A DNA stretch of 64,000 bases from Sporosarcina ureae DSM 2281 (GCF_000425545.1 NZ_AUDQ01000004.1:145854-209853), one strand, 5' to 3'; positions 37,038 through 46,265 are shown, counted from the first letter of the stretch. Translations and numbers: made by a program. The notes: generated by a model from the sequence alone, not told the origin.

Positions 37038-37510
37038 TCACTCCTTTTCGTAAAATGAAATAATGGAATACCTGAATATTCATCTGGTTTTCTATGAACA
37101 TGTGTATAGGATACCGGGAATATAATGAATTCCACTGTAATCGCCACGGGATTTTCTCCTCTAAGGAAGTGACCGCCATTCATCTGTTGATCACAGTCTA
37201 CATATAGTCCGTGGAAGTGGATATCCAACTGCCCTTGTTCATCGTAACCAACAAATCCTGAACCGGAAAGCAGTTCGACGGGAGTGTCTGTGACAAGCCT
37301 TTCGGAATACTGTAAACTTTTATCTGGATTTTGCTGAGGTTGTACAATGGTCGCATACGCAAGAGAGCCTATACATTGAAATTGAGCTGCTTCGACATGA
37401 TGCTGCTTACACACTGCGAGAATACCTTCAAATAGATCGGTACCTTTCTTCAAACGTCCGATAATTCGATTCGTTTTCTCGTCATATACCGCTTCAATTG
37501 GGTGATTCAA
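37034..37510 (-). CDS. PPC-domain (DUF296) protein
   Basis: About 158 residues if translation starts at the TTG (37510), which has GGAGGG eight bases upstream; an ATG at 37525 overlaps the same site and is less suitable. The sequence has the PCC/DUF296 core FEGILAVCKQHHVEAAQFQCIGSL and HFHGLYVDC, a trimeric fold found in AT-hook proteins and in stand-alone bacterial proteins of unknown activity. It overlaps the SDR gene upstream and the ligase downstream, so it belongs to the catabolic operon. Confidence 0.72.
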   Translation of the reverse strand: MNHPIEAVYDEKTNRIIGRLKKGTDLFEGILAVCKQHHVEAAQFQCIGSLAYATIVQPQQNPDKSLQYSERLVTDTPVELLSGSGFVGYDEQGQLDIHFHGLYVDCDQQMNGGHFLRGENPVAITVEFIIFPVSYTHVHRKPDEYSGIPLFHFTKRSE

Positions 37511-38195
37511 TACAAAACCCTCCATCCATTTTCAGTACTTGTCCTGTCGTATAGTTAGATTCAGATGAGGCAAAGTACAGAACGGCTTCTGCGATACTCG
37601 CCACTGTGCCTGTTTGATGGATTGTCGCCTTATCCAAATTGGTCATAACTACAGGTGCAACTGAATTACATGTGATTCCATACTCACGAAGTTCTTTAGC
37701 GGTCTGCTTGGTCAATTTACTAACTGAATCCTTAGAAGTTGTGAACGTTCGTTCTTTATCGGAACTTGATATCGAACTAATATTAATGATACGACCATAC
37801 TTCTGCTCCACCATATACGGTGATACTCCTTGAATGAATAGAGAAGTTGCTTGTGCCTTCAAATCTACTTCGAGTTGCCATTGATCAATAGATGACTGAT
37901 TTTCATTATGAATACCACATATACACATATTGTTTACTAATATATGTAGTTCCCCGAAGGCATCCGATGCTCTAGCGATTGCCGCGTTCACAAATTCTTT
38001 ATCACGAATTTCGCCCAAGCATTCTAAATAAACCGCTTTGCCCCTAAATGATTGAATGGCTTCCAATGTCCCGGCACAGCTTGTTGAATCCACCAGTACG
38101 ACATTGGCACCTTGTTGTGAAAGAAGGAGGGCCGTCTGGGCACCAATACCATTGGCAGCCCCTGTGACGATCGCCGTCTGTCCTTTCAGTTTCAT
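37494..38195 (-). CDS. Short-chain dehydrogenase/reductase
   Basis: 233 residues from the ATG at 38195 (AGGAGGG upstream). TGAANGIGAQTA cofactor motif near residue 9, NNMC (NNAG equivalent) near residue 84, Ser in NISSISSSD and catalytic region FTTSKDSVSKL, where the usual Tyr of YxxxK is Phe. The C-terminus MDGGFCIESPN is typical. The Tyr-to-Phe change, seen directly in the sequence, may lower or change activity. Between TRAP genes and the PPC gene. Confidence 0.78.
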   Translation of the reverse strand: MKLKGQTAIVTGAANGIGAQTALLLSQQGANVVLVDSTSCAGTLEAIQSFRGKAVYLECLGEIRDKEFVNAAIARASDAFGELHILVNNMCICGIHNENQSSIDQWQLEVDLKAQATSLFIQGVSPYMVEQKYGRIINISSISSSDKERTFTTSKDSVSKLTKQTAKELREYGITCNSVAPVVMTNLDKATIHQTGTVASIAEAVLYFASSESNYTTGQVLKMDGGFCIESPN

Positions 38196-38212
38196 AAGCA
38201 ACCCTCCTCAAT

Positions 38213-39535
38213 CTACTTGATGTTTAGTAAATCTGGTAAAAATGTAGAGATCTGCGGAATATACGTAATGAGTAACAAGATAATGACGGAGGAGACAACG
38301 AAAGGCAAAACCCCTTTCGATATTTGCCCTATTGAAATATTCGATATGCCCGCGGCTACGAATAAATTGAGACCGACTGGCGGAGTGAAAAGACCAATCG
38401 CTAAGTTGACTGTCATAAAGACACCGAATACTGTTGGATCGACATCGAACAATAGCACAATCGGCAATAAAATCGGAATGAAAATATAGTAGGCAGAAAT
38501 TGCGTCGATAAACATCCCGGCAATTAGTAAAATGATATTGATTAACAATAAGATTATAATTTTATTATCTGAAATACTTAACATCACGTCTGAAATCTGC
38601 GTAGCAATTTGCTCGGTTGTGATGATGTATGCGTAGACACTCGCCGCACTAACGATAAACATGACGACTGCCGTCTGAATACCTGCCGCAACTAAGATGT
38701 CATATAGCTTTTTCAATGTCAGTTCGCGATATATGAAAAAACCGATGAACAGACTATAAAATACTGCCACTACTGCTGCTTCCGTCGGTGTAAAGAATCC
38801 ACCATAAATACCACCTAAAATAATAACAGGAATTAATAAGCCCCAGATGGCATTTCCGAAGGCTTTAAAGCGTTCCGCACTTGTTGCCGGTTCCATTATG
38901 TACTGTTGCGATATCGGACCTTCACGTTTTTCCTGTCGATACCTAACGAACATGGCAGCTATAATAAATCCAACGCCCAATAACAATCCAGGAATGACCC
39001 CTGCCATGAACATTCTTCCGATCGATACCGGAACCTGATCGCCCGCCACTACAGCAAAGACGATAAACGCAATACTAGGTGGAATGATGATACCGATTGC
39101 TCCGGAACTTGCTACCAAACCGGCCGCAGTTTCCGTTTTATAACCGTTCTTCACCATACCCGGAATTAAAATACCACCTATCGCGGCAACCGTCGCAGGA
39201 CCTGAGCCAGAAATTGCTGCGAAGAAAATTGCTGTCATAACGGTTACAAATATAATTCCGCTTTTACGATGACCAACCAATGCTTGCGCAAAATCAATCA
39301 GTCTTTTGGAAATTCCCGCGTGCTCCATAATGACTCCCGCCAAGATGAAAAACGGAATCGCAAGTAACGTGAATTTCGCTACGCTCGTATACATGATATC
39401 TGCAACCAATTCCAAACCAAACAATCCACTGCCTGTAAATAACACCACAATGGATGAGATAGCTAAGGCCACAGCAATAGGCATTCGAAGCATAACTAAA
39501 ATGAAAAATACACCGAATAAAATGATCGCTGTCAT
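38213..39535 (-). CDS. dctM: TRAP transporter large permease (DctM)
   Basis: 440 residues with about 12 helices, TRAP-T large subunit. Family blocks: the opening LRMPIAVALAISSIV, the SGSGPATVAAIGGILIPGM segment near residue 109 and the FTPPVGLNLFVAAGIS segment near residue 383. Works with DctQ and DctP to take up an organic acid with Na+. 4-base overlap with dctQ. Confidence 0.9.
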   Translation of the reverse strand: MTAIILFGVFFILVMLRMPIAVALAISSIVVLFTGSGLFGLELVADIMYTSVAKFTLLAIPFFILAGVIMEHAGISKRLIDFAQALVGHRKSGIIFVTVMTAIFFAAISGSGPATVAAIGGILIPGMVKNGYKTETAAGLVASSGAIGIIIPPSIAFIVFAVVAGDQVPVSIGRMFMAGVIPGLLLGVGFIIAAMFVRYRQEKREGPISQQYIMEPATSAERFKAFGNAIWGLLIPVIILGGIYGGFFTPTEAAVVAVFYSLFIGFFIYRELTLKKLYDILVAAGIQTAVVMFIVSAASVYAYIITTEQIATQISDVMLSISDNKIIILLLINIILLIAGMFIDAISAYYIFIPILLPIVLLFDVDPTVFGVFMTVNLAIGLFTPPVGLNLFVAAGISNISIGQISKGVLPFVVSSVIILLLITYIPQISTFLPDLLNIK

Positions 39536-40017
39536 ATTAGCTGCTCTCCCTTCCCGTTTTGCTGTCGGAATTCAACAATCGTTACTTGGATGGAGCGAAT
39601 GAAGCAAAATAGCGCACCGATTGGCATCGACATTGAGAACCACCATTGCGGCCAACCAAGCGATGGCGTTTTCTGTCCCATATCCATCTGATACTGCACC
39701 ATCTTCAAACCAAAATATAAAAGAATAAAAAATAATAACATCATCATCAATCCAACCAAAATCGTAATAATATTCTTCAGCAACAGATTGCCCTTGTCAT
39801 AAATCAGAGTAAAGCCAAGATGTGCGTACTTCCGCACACCAATGGCTGTTCCGACAAATGTTAACATCACAAACAAATTGACTGTAATCTCTTCTGTGAA
39901 AGAAAATGAATAATTGGCAAATCCTCTGGATAGCACATTAACGAATGCAATGGTGGACATGATGGACAGCACAATCACAACAATCCATTCTTCTAACCTA
40001 TTGAATATTTTTCCCAT
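39532..40017 (-). CDS. dctQ: TRAP transporter small permease (DctQ)
   Basis: 161 residues with four hydrophobic helices and the characteristic early FTEEITVNLFVMLTFVGTAIGVRKYAHLGF block. Partner of DctM. 18 bases after the dctP gene. Confidence 0.88.
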   Translation of the reverse strand: MGKIFNRLEEWIVVIVLSIMSTIAFVNVLSRGFANYSFSFTEEITVNLFVMLTFVGTAIGVRKYAHLGFTLIYDKGNLLLKNIITILVGLMMMLLFFILLYFGLKMVQYQMDMGQKTPSLGWPQWWFSMSMPIGALFCFIRSIQVTIVEFRQQNGKGEQLI

Positions 40018-40035
40018 ACATCCACCCTCCAGTCC

Positions 40036-41070
40036 TTATTGGTCTTGGAACTTATCTAATAGATCCTTGCCCCAAATATCTTCATACTTTTTATAAACCG
40101 GTTGTACTGCTTCTGTAAACTCCGCTAATTCTTCGTCTGTTGGTGCGTAGAACTGCATGCCCGCATCCTTCAACTCACCGATTTGTTTCTCTTCCTTTTC
40201 ACGTGCCATTTCTACTTGATACTCTGCCGCCTCTTTACCTAACTTCTTCACAAGCTCCTGATCTTCTTCACTCATCGAATCAAACAATTTCTTGTTGATG
40301 CCTAGTACTAATGGATCGTAGGAATAGTTCCAAGTCGTTAAGTAGTCTTGTACTTCATTCAACTTAGATGAGTGAATAACATCGATCGGGTTTTCTTGAC
40401 CGTCAATCGTCCCCTGCTGAAGAGATGTAAAGACTTCAGAGAACGCCATTGTCGTTGGATCGGCACCTAGTGCACGGTACAAATCTGTGTACATCGTGAT
40501 TCCAGGAATACGTACTTTCAGGCCTTTCATGTCTGCAGGTGATTTAATTTCCTTTTTACTGTTTGTAATCTGACGGAAACCATTCTCGCCGAATCCGAGT
40601 AATTCTACGTTCTTTTCATTGAGGATCTCTGCGAGTGCTTCCCCACCTGCCCCATCAAATACTTTGTCTACTCCGTCTTTATCTTTAAATAGGAATGGCG
40701 CACTCGCTACACCAAAGCGATCATCTAAGATAGAATAAATAATTGTGGAGTGAAGACTCAGGTCGGTCTGTCCTTTTGTCAAAAGCTCTACACCTTTCCC
40801 TTGGTCACCATTTGATAGTTGTTCATTCGGGAAAACTTCAATATTGATACGACCATCCGTTTGTTCTTTCAAGTCCTGCGCTAACTTGTCTGCAGCCTGA
40901 TACCAAGTAGATGAATCATTAACCGTGACAGACATTTTCAGATCGTATGATTTTCCTTCTGATTCAGCCGCACCATCTGTTGATTCTTCTTTGTCTGACG
41001 AACAAGCTGCCAACATCAGCATGGCAGATAAACCAATTGCGCCTAATACACTCTTTTTCTTCATTTTCAT
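40036..41070 (-). CDS. dctP: TRAP transporter solute-binding lipoprotein (DctP)
   Basis: 344 residues from the ATG at 41070 (GGGGGAAC upstream). Lipobox LAAC near residues 20-23 followed by an acidic linker. DctP family blocks: FPNEQLSNGDQGKGVELLTKG, KGLKVRIPGITMYTDLYRALGADPTTMAFSEVFTSLQQGTIDGQENP with the Arg that salt-bridges the ligand carboxylate. First gene of the catabolic operon; the ligand is a carboxylic acid of unknown identity. Confidence 0.9.
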   Translation of the reverse strand: MKMKKKSVLGAIGLSAMLMLAACSSDKEESTDGAAESEGKSYDLKMSVTVNDSSTWYQAADKLAQDLKEQTDGRINIEVFPNEQLSNGDQGKGVELLTKGQTDLSLHSTIIYSILDDRFGVASAPFLFKDKDGVDKVFDGAGGEALAEILNEKNVELLGFGENGFRQITNSKKEIKSPADMKGLKVRIPGITMYTDLYRALGADPTTMAFSEVFTSLQQGTIDGQENPIDVIHSSKLNEVQDYLTTWNYSYDPLVLGINKKLFDSMSEEDQELVKKLGKEAAEYQVEMAREKEEKQIGELKDAGMQFYAPTDEELAEFTEAVQPVYKKYEDIWGKDLLDKFQDQ

Positions 41071-41305
41071 TTGTTGTTCCCCCCAGTTTTTTCCAAAAGT
41101 CATCTAGATACTTACCGCTCCAAAAGAGTATCTATTCGAAACATTTTGTTAGTACATATAATTCTAATAGTCTGACAGTTTAATTCATATAGACTTTAGC
41201 ACAATGATATATAGAGAAACACTTCTACTTTTTGTGTCAACGTCTAGTTTCTATAGAAAGCGTCTTTATTTGCTCCTTCTATTATATTAAAATAATAAAG
41301 AACAT

Positions 41306-41337
41306 AAAAAGAGGAGCAATTCATTGCTCCTCTTTTT
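41306..41337 (-). terminator. Intrinsic terminator after the YibE/F genes
   Basis: AAAAAGAGGAGCAAT / ATTGCTCCTCTTTTT, near-perfect stem right at the end of the 41336-42109 gene. Confidence 0.88.
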
Positions 41338-42109
41338 ATACTTTATTTAACTTTTCTCTAGCCCTTACTAAATAATATGCATTAATCCAAGAAGCAATCG
41401 GTATAACTAGCGCTATGCCAAGCCCCGCGCAAAGTATCAAAATCATTTCTGAACTGAATATCTTTGAATTGACGATATCCCCAATGGAATAGTGCAAATC
41501 CTTGAACCAAATGAGCAATGCCAAATATCCACCAAAGAAAGCGAAGAACAATGTATTGGTATCGGTTCCTAAAATATCTCGTCCAATGCTGACACCAGAC
41601 TTAAACAATTCCTTCTTACTTAAACTAGGTGCATGCTTAAATACTTCGTGCATAGTCGTAGCGATCGATATAGCGACGTCCATGATCGCCCCAATAGTAC
41701 TCATTATAATGACGGAAGCGCCAATTTTTATGAAGTCTACACCAATATAGAGAGACATACCTGCAATTGCTTCTTCTTCCTCTTCACCAAATCCTTGAAT
41801 CATTAGTTTTTTGGATATTAATACAATGAAAAACAATAATATACTAATGGTAATCATCGTTGAGATAAAAGCCATTACCGTTTTACTATTCACCTCATTA
41901 ATATAAAACAAGCTAACGCATCCAATAACGATGCAAGCAATAAATGTAATGAGAATAGGATTAGCGTTTGGATCCAACATAAAAAACATCGTGAAGAAGA
42001 CAACACCAAAATTAAAAAATAGCGAAATGAATGATCTTGCCCCACTTTTTCCGCCTACCCAGATCATTAACACGAGTAAAATAACCCCGAGCCATACAAG
42101 TACATTCAT
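41336..42109 (-). CDS. YibE/F-like membrane protein, second copy
   Basis: 257 residues with about seven helices, C-terminal half of the YibE/F family. Contains the family segment STIGAIMDVAISIATTMHEV near residue 140 and GRDILGTDTNTLFFAFFGGYLALL near residue 178. Overlaps the larger YibE/F gene by 4 bases; together they probably make a heteromeric membrane complex. Function of the family is unknown. Confidence 0.8.
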   Translation of the reverse strand: MNVLVWLGVILLVLMIWVGGKSGARSFISLFFNFGVVFFTMFFMLDPNANPILITFIACIVIGCVSLFYINEVNSKTVMAFISTMITISILLFFIVLISKKLMIQGFGEEEEEAIAGMSLYIGVDFIKIGASVIIMSTIGAIMDVAISIATTMHEVFKHAPSLSKKELFKSGVSIGRDILGTDTNTLFFAFFGGYLALLIWFKDLHYSIGDIVNSKIFSSEMILILCAGLGIALVIPIASWINAYYLVRAREKLNKV

Positions 42110-43227
42110 ATTCTTGCCCTCTTTCGTTCAATGAAGAAGATGGCTGTATAAAGTCCAATCGGGATCGTCAAGACGATTCCAATCCCACCAGCTAAAGCAC
42201 GCGCTAATTCCAACGACAGATTCATCGAAAGTGCAAATCCTACGGGAGAAGCGTTTTTCAAATAGAGAATGAGCATGGGGATGGATCCACTTATATATGC
42301 AAAAAACAGAATGCTTGTAATGGTTCCCATAATGTCTTTACCAATATCTATGCCAGATGCTTTTAGCGCTTTAACGGATATAGTGTGATCTCTTTCATAT
42401 AATGCAAACATCGAAGACGACATCGTAATGGCCACATCCATAATGGCCCCGAGTGATCCAATAAACAGCCCCGCCATGAAGATGGTGTGATAAGGACGCG
42501 TCAAAAACTGCATTTCTTCATAACGCAAACCATTCCCTGAAGTAATCCAGATGACAAGAGACGTGATGGAAAGAGATACGACTGTTGCGACTAGCGTAGC
42601 TACAATCGCGGCATACGTTTTTTCAGTGCGGCCACTGACTAGCAGGAGCGAAATCGTTGTGAATAGCAGGATACAAATCCCGCAAACTACAAGTAAACTG
42701 ACCTCATAATATTTCACATAAATATCCAAAGCGAATGATAGTACGAGGACATTAATCACAAAGCCTACTATTGCTAATAGCCCTTGCTTATGCCCAACAA
42801 TTAATAGCGTAAAGACGAAGATCCACGCAACGATTAATACGTATGTATCACGTTTTACGTCTGTGATACTTCCCATCAGTTGTTCTCCAGCAGTAGAATC
42901 AATGGAGACAAATACTTCATTTCCTATACGGTACTGTTGATCGTATGCCCCGGAAGAGGAATACTCGTTGGCCAACTGGACTTCTTGGCCTTTTTCTTCT
43001 CCGTTCATGATCCTAGCTACGATTTGCTGGACAAATAGTGTGTCTTCATTGCCATGCATATCTGTTACATCGGTTTCTTTCTCTATTGTTGTATCGATCA
43101 CCTTAGCGATCGGTCGGTCATAAAATGAATGATTTTGATTTACAAATGCAATGGAACCAATACAGCAAAGTGCTAATATCAAAAACAGGGTCCACTGCCA
43201 TGTTGTGATGTTTCGGATTCTATTCAA
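42106..43227 (-). CDS. YibE/F-like membrane protein, large copy
   Basis: 373 residues: one N-terminal helix, an extracytoplasmic beta-rich domain (about residues 35-125, with the EDTLFVQQIVARIMNGEEKGQEV block), then about seven helices with SLGAIMDVAITMSSSMFAL near residue 255 and GKDIMGTITSILFFAYISGSIPMLI. YibE/F family. The repeated GAIMDVAI motif in both partners shows a common ancestor. It comes after the CdaR-type regulator gene but is separated by a terminator. Confidence 0.82.
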   Translation of the reverse strand: MNRIRNITTWQWTLFLILALCCIGSIAFVNQNHSFYDRPIAKVIDTTIEKETDVTDMHGNEDTLFVQQIVARIMNGEEKGQEVQLANEYSSSGAYDQQYRIGNEVFVSIDSTAGEQLMGSITDVKRDTYVLIVAWIFVFTLLIVGHKQGLLAIVGFVINVLVLSFALDIYVKYYEVSLLVVCGICILLFTTISLLLVSGRTEKTYAAIVATLVATVVSLSITSLVIWITSGNGLRYEEMQFLTRPYHTIFMAGLFIGSLGAIMDVAITMSSSMFALYERDHTISVKALKASGIDIGKDIMGTITSILFFAYISGSIPMLILYLKNASPVGFALSMNLSLELARALAGGIGIVLTIPIGLYTAIFFIERKRARI

Positions 43228-43324
43228 AACAATCCTCCTGACACTCTTAGGATAAGACGCAGTTTAATCCTACCATGAATAAGACGTAGAATTGAAAAAA
43301 ACAATCTGTTTCCTCGTCTAATAA

Positions 43325-43360
43325 AAAAAGCTCCGATTCCACTATAGGAAGCGAAGCAAT
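43325..43360 (-). terminator. Intrinsic terminator after the CdaR-type regulator
   Basis: Minus strand GCTTCGCTTCC / GGAATCGGAGC stem with small internal loop, followed by seven T, immediately after the regulator stop. Confidence 0.65.
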
Positions 43361-43367
43361 TGATCAC

Positions 43368-44492
43368 TTATTTCTTACTCAACGACTGCTCTTCCATTAA
43401 ACGCAGTGACAAGTATAGTAAGAAGACATCATGCGTACTAGAAACAGATAGTCCTGTTAACTGCTCGACCTTTTGCAGACGATAAGACAATGTATTTTTA
43501 TGGATATGCAGACGTTGCGCGGTATTTTGCATCGACTGATTCTCTTCGAACCATACCGTCAAATTATTCAGCAAGTCTTTATGATCTTCCAGTGGCGCAA
43601 CTGTGCGCTTAAGGAATTCCTGCTTGACCAAATCTGGAATGCTCTGCAAAATTATTTCAAGACGCAGTTCATGCTCAAAGACAATATCTCCAGATTCCTT
43701 TGCAGCATGGACTGCACGTTCTGCCTGGGCGAATGATTTAGCTAAGTCGAAATACTGTGTGGATGCACCTATACCTGCGACGACTTGTACTTTCTTGCGC
43801 CGTTTTATATGAAGCAATAGGAACTCTAACTCGTTTTTTACAGTTTCCTGATTCATTTCAGGTAATAATAATAAGATTTTATTTTGCGCCCAGCGGATCA
43901 TCTTCATGGAAGGATGGATGTTTTGAATCGACTCAAATGTCTCCATTTCCTCAACGGAGAACTGTTCCAATAGATCCAGCACTTCCAAAACCACCACTTG
44001 ACTGTAGAGTGTCACGTCGATTCCGAGCAGTGTCCCTCGTTCCATAAATCTTTCATCTTTCTTTGATCCTGTCAGCCAGTCAAAGACGAAGAACTCCACA
44101 TCACGTACTTTTTCATCCTTCTGCTTTCGTTTCAGGGTGTCTTGGATGAACAGTTCCGCTACGCGTAAGATCAGCTGAGCCTGCGGATGAATCACATCTG
44201 GATCACCCGTCACGCCAAGTACGGCGATCGGTTCTTCTTCAATAATGATCGGCAAGACAATTCCTCTACGGACCCCTTGCAGATGCTCCGCTTCCTCGTC
44301 TGCCATACGGAGCATCGTTTTCTGGCGCATGCTTAACAGTGCCCCTTCATGGAACTGATTGATTCGATCCGGTTCTGTACTCGCTTGAATGAAGCCTCTT
44401 CTATCTGTTAAGATCACTTGCTGCTGTATCAGATTCGATAATTCAGTTACTATTTCATGTCCTAATGTATCAAATTGAAACACCTGTCTCAC
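43368..44492 (-). CDS. CdaR-family transcriptional regulator
   Basis: 374 residues. N-terminal sugar-diacid-recognition domain (residues about 8-135, ILTDRRGFIQASTEPDRINQFHEGA), a middle GGDEF-like CdaR segment and a C-terminal PucR-type HTH (AQRLHIHKNTLSYRLQKVEQLTGLSVSS, about 330-357). Family members sense glycerate or sugar acids and activate uptake and catabolic genes. It may govern the TRAP/CoA-ligase operon a few kilobases downstream on the same strand, but this is only proximity. Confidence 0.85.
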   Translation of the reverse strand: MRQVFQFDTLGHEIVTELSNLIQQQVILTDRRGFIQASTEPDRINQFHEGALLSMRQKTMLRMADEEAEHLQGVRRGIVLPIIIEEEPIAVLGVTGDPDVIHPQAQLILRVAELFIQDTLKRKQKDEKVRDVEFFVFDWLTGSKKDERFMERGTLLGIDVTLYSQVVVLEVLDLLEQFSVEEMETFESIQNIHPSMKMIRWAQNKILLLLPEMNQETVKNELEFLLLHIKRRKKVQVVAGIGASTQYFDLAKSFAQAERAVHAAKESGDIVFEHELRLEIILQSIPDLVKQEFLKRTVAPLEDHKDLLNNLTVWFEENQSMQNTAQRLHIHKNTLSYRLQKVEQLTGLSVSSTHDVFLLYLSLRLMEEQSLSKK

Positions 44493-44558
44493 CTCGGATG
44501 AAAACTGCTAGTCATACTTAGTTTACGCCACATCAGTTTCCACTACAATAGAGGTGAT

Positions 44559-45833
44559 TCAGATAAGTCGGACTTCCGGAATTCCACAGCTCCATGCCTT
44601 TATGAGCAGCTGTAATAGTTCTGCTGTTTCAATGGTTGCAGACTTCTCTAACGTGACCGATCCGCCTTGATCGGTATGGCGCTGTTCTGCAGTTATTCGG
44701 TCGATCATGGCGATTTGCTGTTGTTTTGTCGCTTGGTATATCGAACGATGCATAACCGAGGCCGCTTTGCGCAGAGGAGTATTCATTCCGCTTTGACAGG
44801 ATGCCACCTCCAAGGAACGATTTATCTCTCGGGCTACCTCTTCAATAAACAGAAGGGCCCTCTCTGAATGTAAAGCAATTTTCTGTTCAGCTATAGCTTT
44901 TTCCCATCCTGCCACTTCAATTTGTATCGTACGTCCCCATATACTTTCAATCCCGTTCAGTAAACGTACAAGTATGGTACAAGTACGTGCCAACTCCGTT
45001 TCCTGCAGTACGTACGGTAATTGAATATACGAGCATAATACTGCTTTTTCCTGTCGTTCTTTATTAGGAAAATGCACAACAATTCCTTCACTTCCAAGCA
45101 GCCGTTTCATCAATCCGATGGCAGAGACTTTTTTATGCCCAATAGAGGAACTATCAGCAGCGTGGGAAAATCTTTCACTGTTGAAGTTGTCAAATGAACA
45201 TCCAAAAATACGCTCTACTTGTTCAGCATCAAATAAACACCAAGAGCCGCACGCTTTTACTTGTTCCATAAAATGATCGGGTATACGTATATGCTTTTCT
45301 TTAACCTTACTTGATAAAAATGATGCTATTCTGTCGTCAGCGATATCCATTGTATATTGCTGGACTCTCGTCTTTCGCTGATAAAACGTCTTACCGAAGA
45401 ATGACATAACTTCAGCTGGCAAAGTCACATAACCATGGCTCAGCATCCAATATGCTTCCTGTACTTTCTGCAAGCGCTGGACTGTTTCATTTTGCATTGC
45501 ACCCATTGCTATGAGCATAAGCCTTTCCTGAGGCAGTCCTATCCGCTTATCATGATAATCAGATGTTACGAATTCATTCATATATTGCTGCAACTGTGCA
45601 GATGGTATCAGTCGGTCGCGTTCAGCTACAATCTGTAAGCCAAGCCATTTGATTTCACTTGCTGAATAGTTATAGATCCATTGACCGTATAACCCGTCCT
45701 GTAACAGTTTCCTTACTACTTGATGAAATCCTGAATACACTGGTCTTCCACGCTGTTGTTCTGCTTGTTTATACAATATCTGCAACAGTGCACGTTCGTG
45801 TATACGTTCCTCATTTTGTTCACATAATCTCAT
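44559..45833 (-). CDS. Shortened ribonucleotide-reductase-like protein behind a cobalamin riboswitch
   Basis: 424 residues from the ATG at 45833 (AAAGGAGA upstream). Longer readings of this frame run through the riboswitch and are not protein. N-terminal segments (LIPSAQLQQYM..., LPQERLMLIAMGAM, KVQEAYWMLSHGYVTLPAEV) and the C-terminal RHTDQGGSVTLEK...LLIKAWSCGIPEVRLI resemble class Ib/II ribonucleotide reductase large subunits, as does IPDHFMEQVKACGSWCLFDAEQV. The usual 700 or more residues are cut to 424. The substrate-site SSCFL, the catalytic-Cys loop and the P-x-GSSSNI-like segments are not found, so it should be catalytically dead. Riboswitch control suggests descent from a B12-dependent (class II) enzyme. 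Confidence 0.55.
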   Translation of the reverse strand: MRLCEQNEERIHERALLQILYKQAEQQRGRPVYSGFHQVVRKLLQDGLYGQWIYNYSASEIKWLGLQIVAERDRLIPSAQLQQYMNEFVTSDYHDKRIGLPQERLMLIAMGAMQNETVQRLQKVQEAYWMLSHGYVTLPAEVMSFFGKTFYQRKTRVQQYTMDIADDRIASFLSSKVKEKHIRIPDHFMEQVKACGSWCLFDAEQVERIFGCSFDNFNSERFSHAADSSSIGHKKVSAIGLMKRLLGSEGIVVHFPNKERQEKAVLCSYIQLPYVLQETELARTCTILVRLLNGIESIWGRTIQIEVAGWEKAIAEQKIALHSERALLFIEEVAREINRSLEVASCQSGMNTPLRKAASVMHRSIYQATKQQQIAMIDRITAEQRHTDQGGSVTLEKSATIETAELLQLLIKAWSCGIPEVRLI

Positions 45834-45857
45834 GTCGCGGTCTCCTTTCGTAAACAA

Positions 45858-45895
45858 CAAAAAACAATCATTCCGCCTCTTCGGCAAGATGATTG
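45858..45895 (-). terminator. Expression-platform terminator of the cobalamin riboswitch
   Basis: Minus strand CAATCAT ... ATGATTG with inner GCC / GGC and a following T run, 25 bases before the start codon of the gene at 44559-45833. Fits switch-off by adenosylcobalamin. Confidence 0.78.
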
Positions 45896-46014
45896 CAATA
45901 GTTGTGAATGAGGAAACAAATTCAGGCAACTTTAATATACTCCATACAAAAATGCATAGATGCAGATACCTTTTTTGCTTCCACTCCTCAACCCCCGAAG
46001 AAAGTGTCGCTTTG

Positions 46015-46180
46015 ACGATACGTGGCAGGTCTCCTGGCTTCACTTCATCCTTCCGCCAGTGCCTTCCCATGTCTCCATAGTGGCTAATTCTAGCGGTCGT
46101 CCGTGTGTACAGTTGCGGGGACAGCTCCGGTTTACGGATTCCCTTTTACACCTTGATAGGTACCAGCGCATCGTGCAAAC
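46015..46180 (-). promoter_or_regulatory. Cobalamin (B12) riboswitch
   Basis: The minus strand has the conserved elements in order: AAGGTG and AAAAGGGAA, CCGGAGCTGTCCCCGCAACTGT and the B12 box GCCAGGAGACCTGCC (46024-46038). It lies 180 bases before the ribonucleotide-reductase-like gene and about 0.9 kb downstream of the eut/mdh genes. Confidence 0.94.
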
Positions 46181-46265
46181 TCATTTATTTGATTGACTTC
46201 ATTTTATCATGGATAACGTAGAGGGTGGTAGCGTTTGTTTTCATTAAGAGGGAAGACATAACTAA

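Noticed and set aside
45834..46070. N-terminal extension of the ribonucleotide-reductase-like gene to 46070
   Set aside because: That part is the B12 riboswitch and its terminator; the ATG at 45833 has the ribosome site.
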